Shown here: positions 17,724 to 25,703 of the stretch, piece by piece | Numbering within the stretch: position 1 is the first letter of the stretch | How the letters are laid out: each line of letters opens with the position of its first letter | Source of the DNA: Paraburkholderia phenoliruptrix | GTDB taxonomy: Bacteria; Pseudomonadota; Gammaproteobacteria; Burkholderiales; Burkholderiaceae | Assembly (NCBI RefSeq): GCF_019511605.1 | Contig: NZ_JAEUAV010000002.1 | Span: 248,001 to 312,000 of the forward strand | DNA length: 64,000 nucleotides | Direction: 5' to 3' | Translations under genes and position numbers: made by a program | Notes under the pieces: model-generated | What the model saw: only the letters and a program-made list of their open reading frames with translations | What the model was told of the DNA's origin: nothing | Databases searched by the model: none

Positions 17724-19697
17724 TCAGGCCGGTGCGTCGTTTGCCCGGCTTTCCTCGTGCGCTGCTTGCAGATAACCGGAGACGGCGCCCGAACGCATCG
17801 GCGGGCTGAACAGATAGCCCTGCACAGCACGAGCGCCCAATGCCTTGACCACTTCGGCTTGTGACGACGTTTCGAGGCCTTCGACCACGCATTCGAGCCC
17901 GAGGTTCTTGCACAGATCCAGCACCGATTTGACGATCTTCTTCGAAGCGCTGTTCGAATCCACGTCGGTCATGAAACTGCGGTCGATCTTGATCGAATCG
18001 AAGGGCAGGCGGTGCACGTAACTGAGGCTCGAATAGCCGGTGCCGAAGTCGTCGAGCGAAACGCGGCAGCCTGCCTCCTTGATCATGGTGAGCGCGGAGC
18101 GGGCCTGCTCGAAATCGCGCGTGAGCGCGGTCTCCGTAATCTCGAACGACACGCGATGCGGCGGCACGCCGCTCGCTGCAACAATGTCGATCAGGCGGCG
18201 CGCGCGTGCGGAAGTCGAAATGTCGATAGCCGAAAGATTGAACGAGAGATACAACTCGGCCGGCCAGTGCGGGACTTCGGCGAGTGCCTTGTGCAGCAGT
18301 ACCTCGGTAATGCGCAGAATGATTTCTGTACGTTCTGCAATGCGAATGAATTCTTCAGGCTTGACTGCACCGAGCCGCGGATTGTGCCATCGCCCCAGTG
18401 CTTCGAGCCCGATGGTCCGTCTGGTCACCACATCGGAAATAGGCTGGAACTCGAGAAACAACTCGGCTTCCAGTTCGGCGTGACGCAGTTCCTGCGTGAC
18501 GAGGCTCGAGCGGCGAATGCGCGTTTCGTGCTCGGTCGAGAAAATCACTGCTGTGCCGCGGCGGCTTTCCTTGCCGACATACATTGCGGCATCCGCACGC
18601 TCGAATACTTGCGTGACGGTTTGACCTGCATCGGGAAACGCGGCCCAGCCAATTGTCCCTGACAGTTCCGCGATATTGCCGGCCACGCGGTACGGCTGAC
18701 TGAGCGAATCGCAAATGCGTTGACCCAGTTCGAGCAACGCGTCTTTCGATTGACGGTCTTGCGCGAGCACGCCGAATTCGTCGCCGCCGAGCCGCGCGAA
18801 AAAGATGCCGGGCTCCGCGAGCGCGAGCAGCCGCGCGCCCACTTCCTGCAGCACGAGGTCGCCGCTCGCGTGGCCGTAAATATCGTTGACCTGTTTGAAG
18901 CCGTCCAGATCGATGAGGCCCACGTTGAAGCCGCCGCCACTCGCAAGCGCCTGCTCCGACAGCGCCCGCAGCGAGGCAAAAAAGCTGCGGCGGTTGGGCA
19001 GATCGGTCAGGCTGTCGATACTGGCCAAGCGAAAGTTCTCGTCGCTCAGGCGTTGGGTTTTCGCCTGGCTCGCTTGCAGATCGCGCTGCGCGTGCACGAC
19101 ACCGGCGAACGACCGGTAATACAGTTCGATGATGAATGCGAGCGCCAGTCCAACGAGCGACATGTCCACGGCCATTGCAATGAACACTGGCGACCGCGTG
19201 AAGATCAGGAACGTCGTGAAGCTCAGGATAACGATGGATAGCAGAAGCAACGCGGCAACCCGCAGGTGCATCAGGCAGAACGCGCAGCCCACCACTGTCG
19301 TCGCCATATAAAACGCAACCTGCGCCTGTTCGTACGGCGAGCCGTATGGCAGCAGCATCAACGACCAGGTGGTGAACGCAACGCTGAAAATGCCCGCGAG
19401 CCAGATCAGTTTGCGCAGCTCGGGCACCGCCTTCTCGTGCGTCAGCACTTGATTGCGGCCGCGCCACCAGCGCACGCATCGCACCACGCACAGCGCGCAC
19501 AACGTGACCGGGACGTAGACGGATATCCACGGCGGCGCGCTATGCAGATGCGTGACCGTCACGGCCATCGTATTGACGATCAGAATGAAGTAGAGGAGGG
19601 GAATCTGGCGGCCGAACGCCTGGACCTGCGAACGCACGAGTTCGGGATCGCCTTCCGCAACAGACAACGCTTCCTTCAATCTGGCTATTGCAACCAT
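17724..19697 (-). CDS. Membrane-bound GGDEF-EAL protein (c-di-GMP turnover)
   Basis: 657 residues. About five or six membrane segments (residues 32-195) form an N-terminal sensor with no named domain I recognise. A GGDEF domain follows with an intact G304-G-D-E-F308, preceded by SIDSLTDLPNRRSFF; no RxxD inhibitory site is seen upstream of it. The EAL domain has E432-A-L, the DDFGTGYSSL loop, IKIDRSF and VVEGLET, so its metal-binding residues look intact. Both synthesis and hydrolysis of cyclic di-GMP are therefore possible; which dominates cannot be told. Alone on its strand, between DUF899 and a small secreted protein. Confidence 0.93.
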   Translation of the reverse strand: MVAIARLKEALSVAEGDPELVRSQVQAFGRQIPLLYFILIVNTMAVTVTHLHSAPPWISVYVPVTLCALCVVRCVRWWRGRNQVLTHEKAVPELRKLIWLAGIFSVAFTTWSLMLLPYGSPYEQAQVAFYMATTVVGCAFCLMHLRVAALLLLSIVILSFTTFLIFTRSPVFIAMAVDMSLVGLALAFIIELYYRSFAGVVHAQRDLQASQAKTQRLSDENFRLASIDSLTDLPNRRSFFASLRALSEQALASGGGFNVGLIDLDGFKQVNDIYGHASGDLVLQEVGARLLALAEPGIFFARLGGDEFGVLAQDRQSKDALLELGQRICDSLSQPYRVAGNIAELSGTIGWAAFPDAGQTVTQVFERADAAMYVGKESRRGTAVIFSTEHETRIRRSSLVTQELRHAELEAELFLEFQPISDVVTRRTIGLEALGRWHNPRLGAVKPEEFIRIAERTEIILRITEVLLHKALAEVPHWPAELYLSFNLSAIDISTSARARRLIDIVAASGVPPHRVSFEITETALTRDFEQARSALTMIKEAGCRVSLDDFGTGYSSLSYVHRLPFDSIKIDRSFMTDVDSNSASKKIVKSVLDLCKNLGLECVVEGLETSSQAEVVKALGARAVQGYLFSPPMRSGAVSGYLQAAHEESRANDAPA

Positions 19698-19873
19698 TCC
19701 TGTCCTTTAACGTTTGCGCCGCAGACGCAGCTAGTTATATCGGCAGGACGGCTCCGGAGCTTGAGTACGTTAGAAGCGGCACTCGTACCGTAAGCGGTAA
19801 TAACGACCCGCAATCGTGGTCGCAAACCGCTTTCGCGTAGGTATTCCAGTAACTTTGACTTCGTGCCGGCCGA

Positions 19874-20257
19874 TCAAAGGCTGGGACACGACAGCACGCG
19901 CAAGGGGCCGAGCGTCGTGCCCGGTTCGCCCTGAGCAGCAGGTTTGCCTTGCGGAGGAGTGGAAATGAGCCGCACAGCATGGTCGCCGGCATTGGCCAGA
20001 ACGTATCTTTCGGCGCTGTTCTGTGCTTGCCAGTACGCGCGGAACACGCCGTTGTCGCCGAACACCCGAAGGCTGCCGTGTACTGTCTTGGCTCCGCTTA
20101 TCAGGTCGACGGGCTCGCCGTCGCGCACCTGAAAAGGCTGCGGCGTACCGGAATTGCCGGTTGCCGCGAGCGTCGCGCAGCCGCTTTCTTCGGCTGAAAC
20201 ACTGGCGCAGAAGAGCCCGCCAAGCAGCGCAGCTGTTGCAATATGGCGAAATTTCAT
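19874..20257 (-). CDS. Small secreted protein of unknown function
   Basis: 127 residues with a clear signal peptide (IATAALLGGLFCASVSA) predicted to end near residue 22. The mature part has two cysteines, one near the N terminus and one near the C terminus (VLSCPSL), possibly a disulfide in the periplasm, and otherwise mixed beta-like sequence without a family I know. GGGAGAAAG lies ahead of the ATG at 20257, a strong site. It is divergent from the HU gene. Likely a real, lineage-restricted gene. Confidence 0.75.
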   Translation of the reverse strand: MKFRHIATAALLGGLFCASVSAEESGCATLAATGNSGTPQPFQVRDGEPVDLISGAKTVHGSLRVFGDNGVFRAYWQAQNSAERYVLANAGDHAVRLISTPPQGKPAAQGEPGTTLGPLRVLSCPSL

Positions 20258-20607
20258 TTTTTCTTTCTCCCGATTGCACTGTCATGGCAAGTACTGCAAG
20301 GCTAATGCCGCGAGGCGCCCACAGCACGCTGCCATTGTCAAAAAGCGCCGCGGGTGTGCTCGAGGCCGTGCTAAGCCACTGAAATTGCAACGGATTGTGA
20401 TGCGCGGTCAGCGCGGCTCGCGCGTCAGAAACGCGTAAGCGCGCGATTCTTATGGCACTTTGCTGCAAAAAATCGTCAAATCCGCTGTGGGCGGGTGAAA
20501 CAAGGCTTACACGCAGGGTTTGCGCGAAAGCGCGCGGATGCGTTAGTGTGTCGGTCCCGGCGCGACAGATGTAGCGCCGGTTCCATGATTACCATACGGG
20601 AAGTGCT
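20258..20607. other. Divergent promoter region between the secreted protein and HU
   Basis: 350 bases without a gene. The leader next to HU contains a short stem (GGCGC / GCGCC around 20557-20580) and an A-run near 20465, but no pair of promoter hexamers stands out. Regulation of HU is likely here. Confidence 0.45.
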
Positions 20608-20886
20608 ATGAACAAACAGGAACTGATTGATGCAGTCGCCGCAGCGACGGGCGAAAGCAAAGCGGCCACGGGCCAAACCATCGACGCTATCGTTGAAGCG
20701 GTAACCAAAGCCGTGGTCGGTGGCGATACGGTGCAACTGGTCGGTTTCGGTTCTTTCTCGACCGGCGCGCGCGCAGCACGCGTGGGCCGCAATCCGTCGA
20801 CGGGCGCCGAAATCCAGATCGCCGCAGCCAAGACGGTGAAGTTCACCGCAGGTAAGGCGTTCAAGGAAGCGGTCAACGCGTCGTAA
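20608..20886 (+). CDS. HU-family DNA-binding protein
   Basis: 92 residues, the standard length. The start [18 protein letters not shown], the central [17 protein letters not shown] and the tip [12 protein letters not shown] are the canonical HU/IHF sequence, including the conserved proline of the beta-arm that intercalates DNA. It makes dimers that bend and compact DNA. GGGAAG lies upstream. The typical HU glutamate/arginine pattern fits HupB-like proteins better than IHF, but paralogue assignment is not possible from this alone. A weak hairpin (GCAGTG-TCCG-CACTGC, 20905-20920) follows the stop. Confidence 0.95.
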   Translation: MNKQELIDAVAAATGESKAATGQTIDAIVEAVTKAVVGGDTVQLVGFGSFSTGARAARVGRNPSTGAEIQIAAAKTVKFTAGKAFKEAVNAS

Positions 20887-21065
20887 TGCAACGCGCTTCA
20901 CGCCGCAGTGTCCGCACTGCCTCTTAGGGCGTTGCGAGCGACACCTTGGGTGTGAAGAATCACGCGCTGCCCAGCCCCGATAAGACGTATCTCCGGCGGA
21001 TGGCGCGGCGCGTGTGCCGGCTCGACGCGGGCCTCGTTCGTCACGCGACGAAGCCGCGTCCGCAA

Positions 21066-22184
21066 TCAGCCTGCGCGGCGCTTGCGGGTTGCCCCGGCGA
21101 GTGTCTCCAGTACGGGTTCGGTTTGCGCCCAGCTCATGCAGGCGTCGGTAATGGACACGCCGTAACGCAGCGGTTCTCCGGCCTTCAGGTCCTGCCGGCC
21201 TTCTTCCAGATGACTTTCAAGCATCACGCCGATAATGCGGCGCTCGCGCGCCGACAGTTGCTGCGCGAGGTCCTGAACCACCTCCAGTTGACGCAGATGC
21301 GATTTGCCCGAATTCGCGTGCGAGCAGTCGATCATCACCTGTTCGCGCAGGCCCGCTGATTTGAGCGCTGCACAGGTTGCCCCCACCGAGGCGCTGTCGT
21401 AGTTCGGCCCTTTCTTGCCGCCGCGCAAAATCACGTGGGCGTCGTCGTTGCCCCGCGTTTCGAAGATCGCGGCCATGCCCATTTTCGTCATGCCCATGAA
21501 TGCATGGCTCGCGCGGGCCGCGACGATGGCGTCCGCGGCAATCTGCACGCCGCCGTCCGTGCCGTTCTTGAAACCGATCGGACAACTAAGGCCCGAGGCC
21601 AGTTGCCGATGACTCTGGCTTTCCGTTGTGCGCGCACCGATTGCGCCCCACGCGATCAGATCCGCGATGTATTGGGGGCTTAGCAGGTCGAGAAATTCCG
21701 TGGCGGTGGGCAAGCCGAGGCCATTGATATCCAGCAGCAACTGGCGCGCAAGACGCAGGCCCTCGTTGATTCGGAAACTGCCGTCCAGACGCGGATCGTT
21801 GATATAGCCTTTCCAGCCCACCGTGGTGCGCGGCTTCTCGAAGTACACGCGCATGACGATCAGCAGATCGTCCTTGTAGGCATCCGCAGCGGCTTTGAGT
21901 TTGTGTGCGTAGTCAATCGCCTGGTCGTGATCGTGAATCGAGCAGGGGCCGACGATCATCACGAGGCGGTCGTCGCGCTCGTGCAGAATGTCGGCGATTT
22001 CCACGCGGGTTTGTTCCACCAGCGATTGCACCGCGGGCGGCACCGGCAATTCGTCCTGCAGCAGGGCAGGGGAAATGAGTGGGCGCACTGCGCCGATGCG
22101 CACGTCGTCGATGCGCGTGGTGTCCTGGGTGGCGTCGGCCGAGCCGACTTCCTGGTCGTGCAAAGGATTGTCGATGGCGCTCAA
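21066..22184 (-). CDS. aroG: 3-deoxy-7-phosphoheptulonate synthase (type I DAHP synthase)
   Basis: 372 residues, the usual type I length. It condenses phosphoenolpyruvate and erythrose 4-phosphate at the entry of aromatic amino-acid synthesis. Conserved pieces include IVGPCSIHD, VMRVYFEKPRTTVGWKGY, TESQSHRQLASGL, GFKNGTDG, and the metal/active-site block MIDCSHANSGK. No ATG lies in a sensible place: the open frame continues far upstream without similarity. TTG at 22184 is the best start, with GGGAG six bases ahead of it and the expected N-terminal length. Which isoenzyme (phenylalanine-, tyrosine- or tryptophan-sensitive) it is cannot be decided, so the symbol is provisional. Confidence 0.9.
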   Translation of the reverse strand: MSAIDNPLHDQEVGSADATQDTTRIDDVRIGAVRPLISPALLQDELPVPPAVQSLVEQTRVEIADILHERDDRLVMIVGPCSIHDHDQAIDYAHKLKAAADAYKDDLLIVMRVYFEKPRTTVGWKGYINDPRLDGSFRINEGLRLARQLLLDINGLGLPTATEFLDLLSPQYIADLIAWGAIGARTTESQSHRQLASGLSCPIGFKNGTDGGVQIAADAIVAARASHAFMGMTKMGMAAIFETRGNDDAHVILRGGKKGPNYDSASVGATCAALKSAGLREQVMIDCSHANSGKSHLRQLEVVQDLAQQLSARERRIIGVMLESHLEEGRQDLKAGEPLRYGVSITDACMSWAQTEPVLETLAGATRKRRAG

Positions 22185-22285
22185 GGTATTCTCCCGGACT
22201 TTGTCGATGTGAGCTGGCCTCGCGGCCTGATGTGGGTTTCGTTGCGTGTGATGCGCTGCCGGGATTATGACATTCGCGCGCCTTG

Positions 22286-22351
22286 ACGCGGAAACGGCGC
22301 GGAAGCCGCGCGGAAACCGCGCGCAAACGGCGGGTAAGCCGCGCTTCAACC
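22286..22351. repeat. 11-bp tandem repeat, six copies
   Basis: Six degenerate 11-base units run without gaps, with forms such as GCGCGGAAGCC, GCGCGGAAACC and GCGCGCAAACG. It covers the last codons of the DUF2000 gene (stop at 22346) and the leader upstream of DAHP synthase. Each unit places its purine-rich GAAA part one helical turn apart. Confidence 0.75.
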
Positions 22352-22753
22352 GTGCAATGGCAGGCCTTTCACGGCCTTGTCCACGGCTTTTTTTGGGCCA
22401 AGCACGGCCAGACCCACGAGGTCGAGATTCTCTGCATTGCCGGCACGAAAAACCTCGCGGTTTGCCGCGTCGTGTCCCGTCGAGAACATTGCGTGCACGT
22501 AGGGCACCATCTTCAGCTCGCGACTGAGCGCCTGCCGATGTGCGGCTTGCAGTCCCGCCAGGGACGCGGCAAACACGAGCATCGGCTGGCCCAGCATGCG
22601 GCCATATGCATTCCCGGCGGCATCCTCGTAAGGCTCGCCAAGCGCTTCGGGCATTGCTGCCGCTACGCCGGTCGCGAGAAACGCCACTACGTTGAGCTTC
22701 TGCCAGTCTGCGAGATCGTCGCGCACGATCAGGGCCACTTTTGTATCGAACAT
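22346..22753 (-). CDS. DUF2000 domain protein
   Basis: 135 residues matching DUF2000 by overall layout: KVALIVRDDLADWQKLNVVAFLATG at the N terminus, then AYGRMLGQPMLVFAA and HAMFSTGHDAANREVF. The family is related in fold to peptidyl-tRNA hydrolase II but has no assigned role. It follows an AraC regulator on the same strand by 45 bases, so the two are likely cotranscribed. Its last codons lie in a tandem repeat of 11-base units, which may have altered the C terminus. Confidence 0.85.
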   Translation of the reverse strand: MFDTKVALIVRDDLADWQKLNVVAFLATGVAAAMPEALGEPYEDAAGNAYGRMLGQPMLVFAASLAGLQAAHRQALSRELKMVPYVHAMFSTGHDAANREVFRAGNAENLDLVGLAVLGPKKAVDKAVKGLPLHG

Positions 22754-22798
22754 GATTGCTCCTTGGAAGGACGCTCATGATCGACGACGCACCCGCAA

Positions 22799-23656
22799 TC
22801 AGTCTGGAACGTTTGTGCACATACGCCGGTAGGCGGCCGGCGTCATCCGGTAAGCGCGGCGGAACCAGCGGCCGAGGTGGCTCTGGTCCGCAAAGCCGAC
22901 TTCGGCGGCGACCAGCGCGGGGGCGCGGCCGGTGGCCAGCAGCCTGCGCGCGGCGCGCAGGCGCAGGCGCACCAGGTACGCGTGCGGCGACGCCCCGAAC
23001 GCACGCTGGAACAGGCGCGTGAGCTGAAAGCGGTCGATCCCGGCAAGATCGGCGAGTTCGTCGAGGCCGATGTCGTGGTCCATGCGCTCGTGCAAGCAAT
23101 CGCGCACACGGACGATGGCGGGCGGCACGCTGCGCTCGCTCGTCGTAGACGTATTGCGCAACTGACCGCCCAGGTGTGTGAGCAAGCGGCCGAGCGTCTG
23201 GTCGCGCGCCAGCCTGCCTTCGTTGCCGAAGATTGCGAGGAATGCCTGGCGGATCGCATCGACAAGGCCGCGGTCGTCGACAAGAGTGTGGCCAAAAGCC
23301 GCCTGCACGCCGCTCAGGCCCGCAAGATTCAGCTCGCGTGCCGCATGCTCGACCCATGCGGGCGGCAGGTACAACATCGCGTAAGTGAAGCCGGTAGTGT
23401 CGGGCGCGTGGCCGTCGTGTTGCGCGCCAGGCTCGATCAGGATCGCCCGGCCCGGCACGCTCGTATGCAGCGCACGATGGCACCGGAAGCGTTGCACGCC
23501 CTGCTCGGTGTAGCCGATCAACATCTCGTCATGATCGTGGGGATCATAGGCGTGACCGCTGAAATGCGCGCGCAGACTCTCGATGCCCGTTTCCGGATCG
23601 CGCCGCGCGACGAGCCAGTTATCGGGGCGGCGCTCGCACAGTGTCGCGCTGGCCAT
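22799..23656 (-). CDS. AraC family transcriptional regulator
   Basis: 285 residues. An N-terminal cupin-like sensor (HAYDPHDHDEMLIGYTEQGV, with two ligand-side histidines) is followed by the double helix-turn-helix of AraC proteins, around IGLDELADLAGIDRFQLTRLF and AAEVGFADQSHLGRWFRRAY. The ligand is unknown. It sits directly upstream of the DUF2000 gene on the same strand; AraC/DUF2000 pairs recur in proteobacteria, so it may control its partner. The next gene upstream belongs to the ABC sugar transporter, same strand but 104 bases away. Confidence 0.92.
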   Translation of the reverse strand: MASATLCERRPDNWLVARRDPETGIESLRAHFSGHAYDPHDHDEMLIGYTEQGVQRFRCHRALHTSVPGRAILIEPGAQHDGHAPDTTGFTYAMLYLPPAWVEHAARELNLAGLSGVQAAFGHTLVDDRGLVDAIRQAFLAIFGNEGRLARDQTLGRLLTHLGGQLRNTSTTSERSVPPAIVRVRDCLHERMDHDIGLDELADLAGIDRFQLTRLFQRAFGASPHAYLVRLRLRAARRLLATGRAPALVAAEVGFADQSHLGRWFRRAYRMTPAAYRRMCTNVPD

Positions 23657-23760
23657 AGCTTGCTTTGCTCCTCTTTACCACTGCATATGAGGCAGTAGTG
23701 TACGTCAGCAAAGAGCGGATGGTGACGCCCCCGGGGCCATGCGACGTCGCGCCGAAAATG

Positions 23761-24717
23761 TCAGTGCGCGAGCTTCACCGCGCCGCGATTGCGGTTCTGA
23801 ACCCGCGCCTGCAACACAATGACAAGCAGCAGGAACATTCCACGAATGACCGACTGCCAGTACGCGGACAAGCTGATATAGCCCAGCCCGTTTTCGAAGT
23901 TGAGCAGATTCAACACGAGCGCGAGCAGCGCGACGCCTGCAATGGTCATGGCGATCGAACCTTCGCCGCCCGTGAGTCGCGTGCCGCCGAGCACGACCGC
24001 CGAGATGGCGAACAGCTCCCAACCGACGCCTTCGTTAGGCTGCCCCGCACCGAACTGTGCGGCAAGAATGCTGCCGGCAATGCCTGCGAGCAGGCCGCTC
24101 ACCGCATAGACCGCCACCAGCGTGCGATCGACGTTGAGCCCCATGAGCCGCGACGCTTCCTCGCTGCCGCCGATAGCCAGCGCATGCCGTCCGAAGCGCG
24201 ACGAGCGCAGCGCAATCCAGCCGAGGACCGCCGCGACCGCCGACACGATGCCCGGAACCGGCAAGCCGAACAGGTCGCCTTGTCCGAAGCCCGCGAAGCT
24301 CGAATCCGACGCGATGCCGACAGCATCGTTATGACCGAGCAGCAGCGCGAGACCGTGCGCGCCGAGGCTCGTCGCGAGTGTGACGATGAACGGCAGAATC
24401 CGCATGCGGGTGATGACAAGCCCGTTCAACAGGCCGACAGCAAGCCCGGCCAACGAACCAGCCAGCACCGCCGCGAGGCCACCGTGCGGACTCGCCAGCG
24501 CTGACACGACACTCGCCAGCGCCGCCACGGTGCCGACCGAAAGATCGATCCCGCCGGTGATGATGACGAACGCCATGCCGATTGAAATCAGCAGGAACAT
24601 CGAGTTGTAGCGCCAGAAGGACAGCAGGTTGTACGCGTCGGCGAAGTGGTCGTAGCGCGTGACGCCGAGCGCGAGCAGCGCAGCGAGCGCGATGACGATG
24701 GGTAGGTTCTTCTTCAT
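23761..24717 (-). CDS. yjfF: Sugar ABC transporter permease, YjfF-like
   Basis: 318 residues with about eight to ten membrane segments and the branched-chain/ribose permease signature: IGMAFVIITGGIDLSVGTVA, then AIGGSEEASRLMGLNV and VLGGTRLTGGEGS. The frame is open far upstream but overlaps the previous permease; ATG at 24717 has GAGG nine bases away, while ATG at 24723 shares a base with the upstream stop (TGATG). Either start implies translational coupling. It is the last gene of a four-gene operon with the order binding protein, ATPase, permease, permease, the order of the E. coli galactofuranose importer ytfQRT-yjfF. Substrate by analogy only. Confidence 0.9.
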   Translation of the reverse strand: MKKNLPIVIALAALLALGVTRYDHFADAYNLLSFWRYNSMFLLISIGMAFVIITGGIDLSVGTVAALASVVSALASPHGGLAAVLAGSLAGLAVGLLNGLVITRMRILPFIVTLATSLGAHGLALLLGHNDAVGIASDSSFAGFGQGDLFGLPVPGIVSAVAAVLGWIALRSSRFGRHALAIGGSEEASRLMGLNVDRTLVAVYAVSGLLAGIAGSILAAQFGAGQPNEGVGWELFAISAVVLGGTRLTGGEGSIAMTIAGVALLALVLNLLNFENGLGYISLSAYWQSVIRGMFLLLVIVLQARVQNRNRGAVKLAH

Positions 24718-24722
24718 GTACA

Positions 24723-25703
24723 TCAGCCTCGCTTGCGTTGTACGTACACCGCGACGATGATGATCGCCGCCTTCAGCACCAATGCCGCCGCGTCGGGAAT
24801 GCCGTGCGCAAGCAACGTATAACGCAGCAACTGGATAATCAGCGCACCGATCAACGTGCCGGTGATCGAAGCCTTGCCGCCCGTGAGCGCGGTGCCGCCT
24901 ACTGCTACTGCCGCGATCGCGTCTAGCTCGACGCCAAGACCAATTACGTTGGCATCCGACGAAGAATTTACCGAGATCGAAATCAGGCCCGCGAGTCCTG
25001 CAAGCGCCGCACACACCGTATAGGCGATCATCTTGACGCGCGCCGTCGGAATGCCGGAGAGATACGCCGCATCTTCGTTGCCGCCAGTCACCAGCAGATA
25101 TTTGCCGAACAGCGTCTTGCGCACGATCCACGCAAAAACGACAACGAGCGCGAGCATCAGGAGAATCTGGAAGGGCACGCCCGCGACCTTGCCGAGCGCG
25201 ATCCATTGAAACGTCGGGTTGGTGAATGCCTGCAGGCTGCCGTCCGTGACGACCTGCGCGATGCCGCGCCCGGCGATGAACAGCACGAGCGTAGCGACAA
25301 TAGGCTGCACGCGAAGGCGCGTGACCAGCAGGCCATTGAATACCCCGCACAACGCGGCCGCGATGATCGGCAGCGTGAACGCGAGCGCGATGCCGGCCGG
25401 GCCGGCTATATTCATGAAGAGCATGGGCGCGAGCGCGCCCGCAATCGCCATCGACGCGCCCACCGACAGATCGATGCCGCCTGTGGCCACCACCAGCGTC
25501 ATGCCGATGCCGACGATGACGATTGTCACCACCTGCGTGAGATTGACGTTGAAGGTCTGCAGCGACACAAAGTGCTGCGTGAAGAGCAGATTGAACACAA
25601 TCATCGCGACGAGCACGACGATTTCGCGCTGGATCGCGACGCTGCGTCTTTTCTTTACCGGCGTGTGAACGATGGGCGCCGCGCGCTGGGTGTCATCGAT
25701 CAT
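24723..25703 (-). CDS. ytfT: Sugar ABC transporter permease, YtfT-like
   Basis: 326 residues, also of the ribose-type permease family: GIGMTLVVATGGIDLSVGAS, then VTGGNEDAAYLSGIPTARVK and AVGGTALTGGKAS. It pairs with the YjfF-like permease to form the membrane channel. Its start overlaps the end of the ATPase gene by 11 bases and its stop overlaps the next gene, so the operon is tightly coupled. A short basic segment KKRR just after the N terminus sets the first segment's orientation. Confidence 0.92.
   Translation of the reverse strand: MIDDTQRAAPIVHTPVKKRRSVAIQREIVVLVAMIVFNLLFTQHFVSLQTFNVNLTQVVTIVIVGIGMTLVVATGGIDLSVGASMAIAGALAPMLFMNIAGPAGIALAFTLPIIAAALCGVFNGLLVTRLRVQPIVATLVLFIAGRGIAQVVTDGSLQAFTNPTFQWIALGKVAGVPFQILLMLALVVVFAWIVRKTLFGKYLLVTGGNEDAAYLSGIPTARVKMIAYTVCAALAGLAGLISISVNSSSDANVIGLGVELDAIAAVAVGGTALTGGKASITGTLIGALIIQLLRYTLLAHGIPDAAALVLKAAIIIVAVYVQRKRG

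Noticed and set aside
21066..23483. 805-codon open frame containing DAHP synthase
   Set aside because: Only the part after TTG 22184 is DAHP synthase. The upstream part runs antisense or out of frame through the AraC and DUF2000 genes and resembles no protein.
23761..25350. 529-codon frame containing the YjfF-like permease
   Set aside because: The first half is out of frame with the YtfT-like permease gene, which clearly occupies that DNA. The second permease starts at 24717 or 24723.
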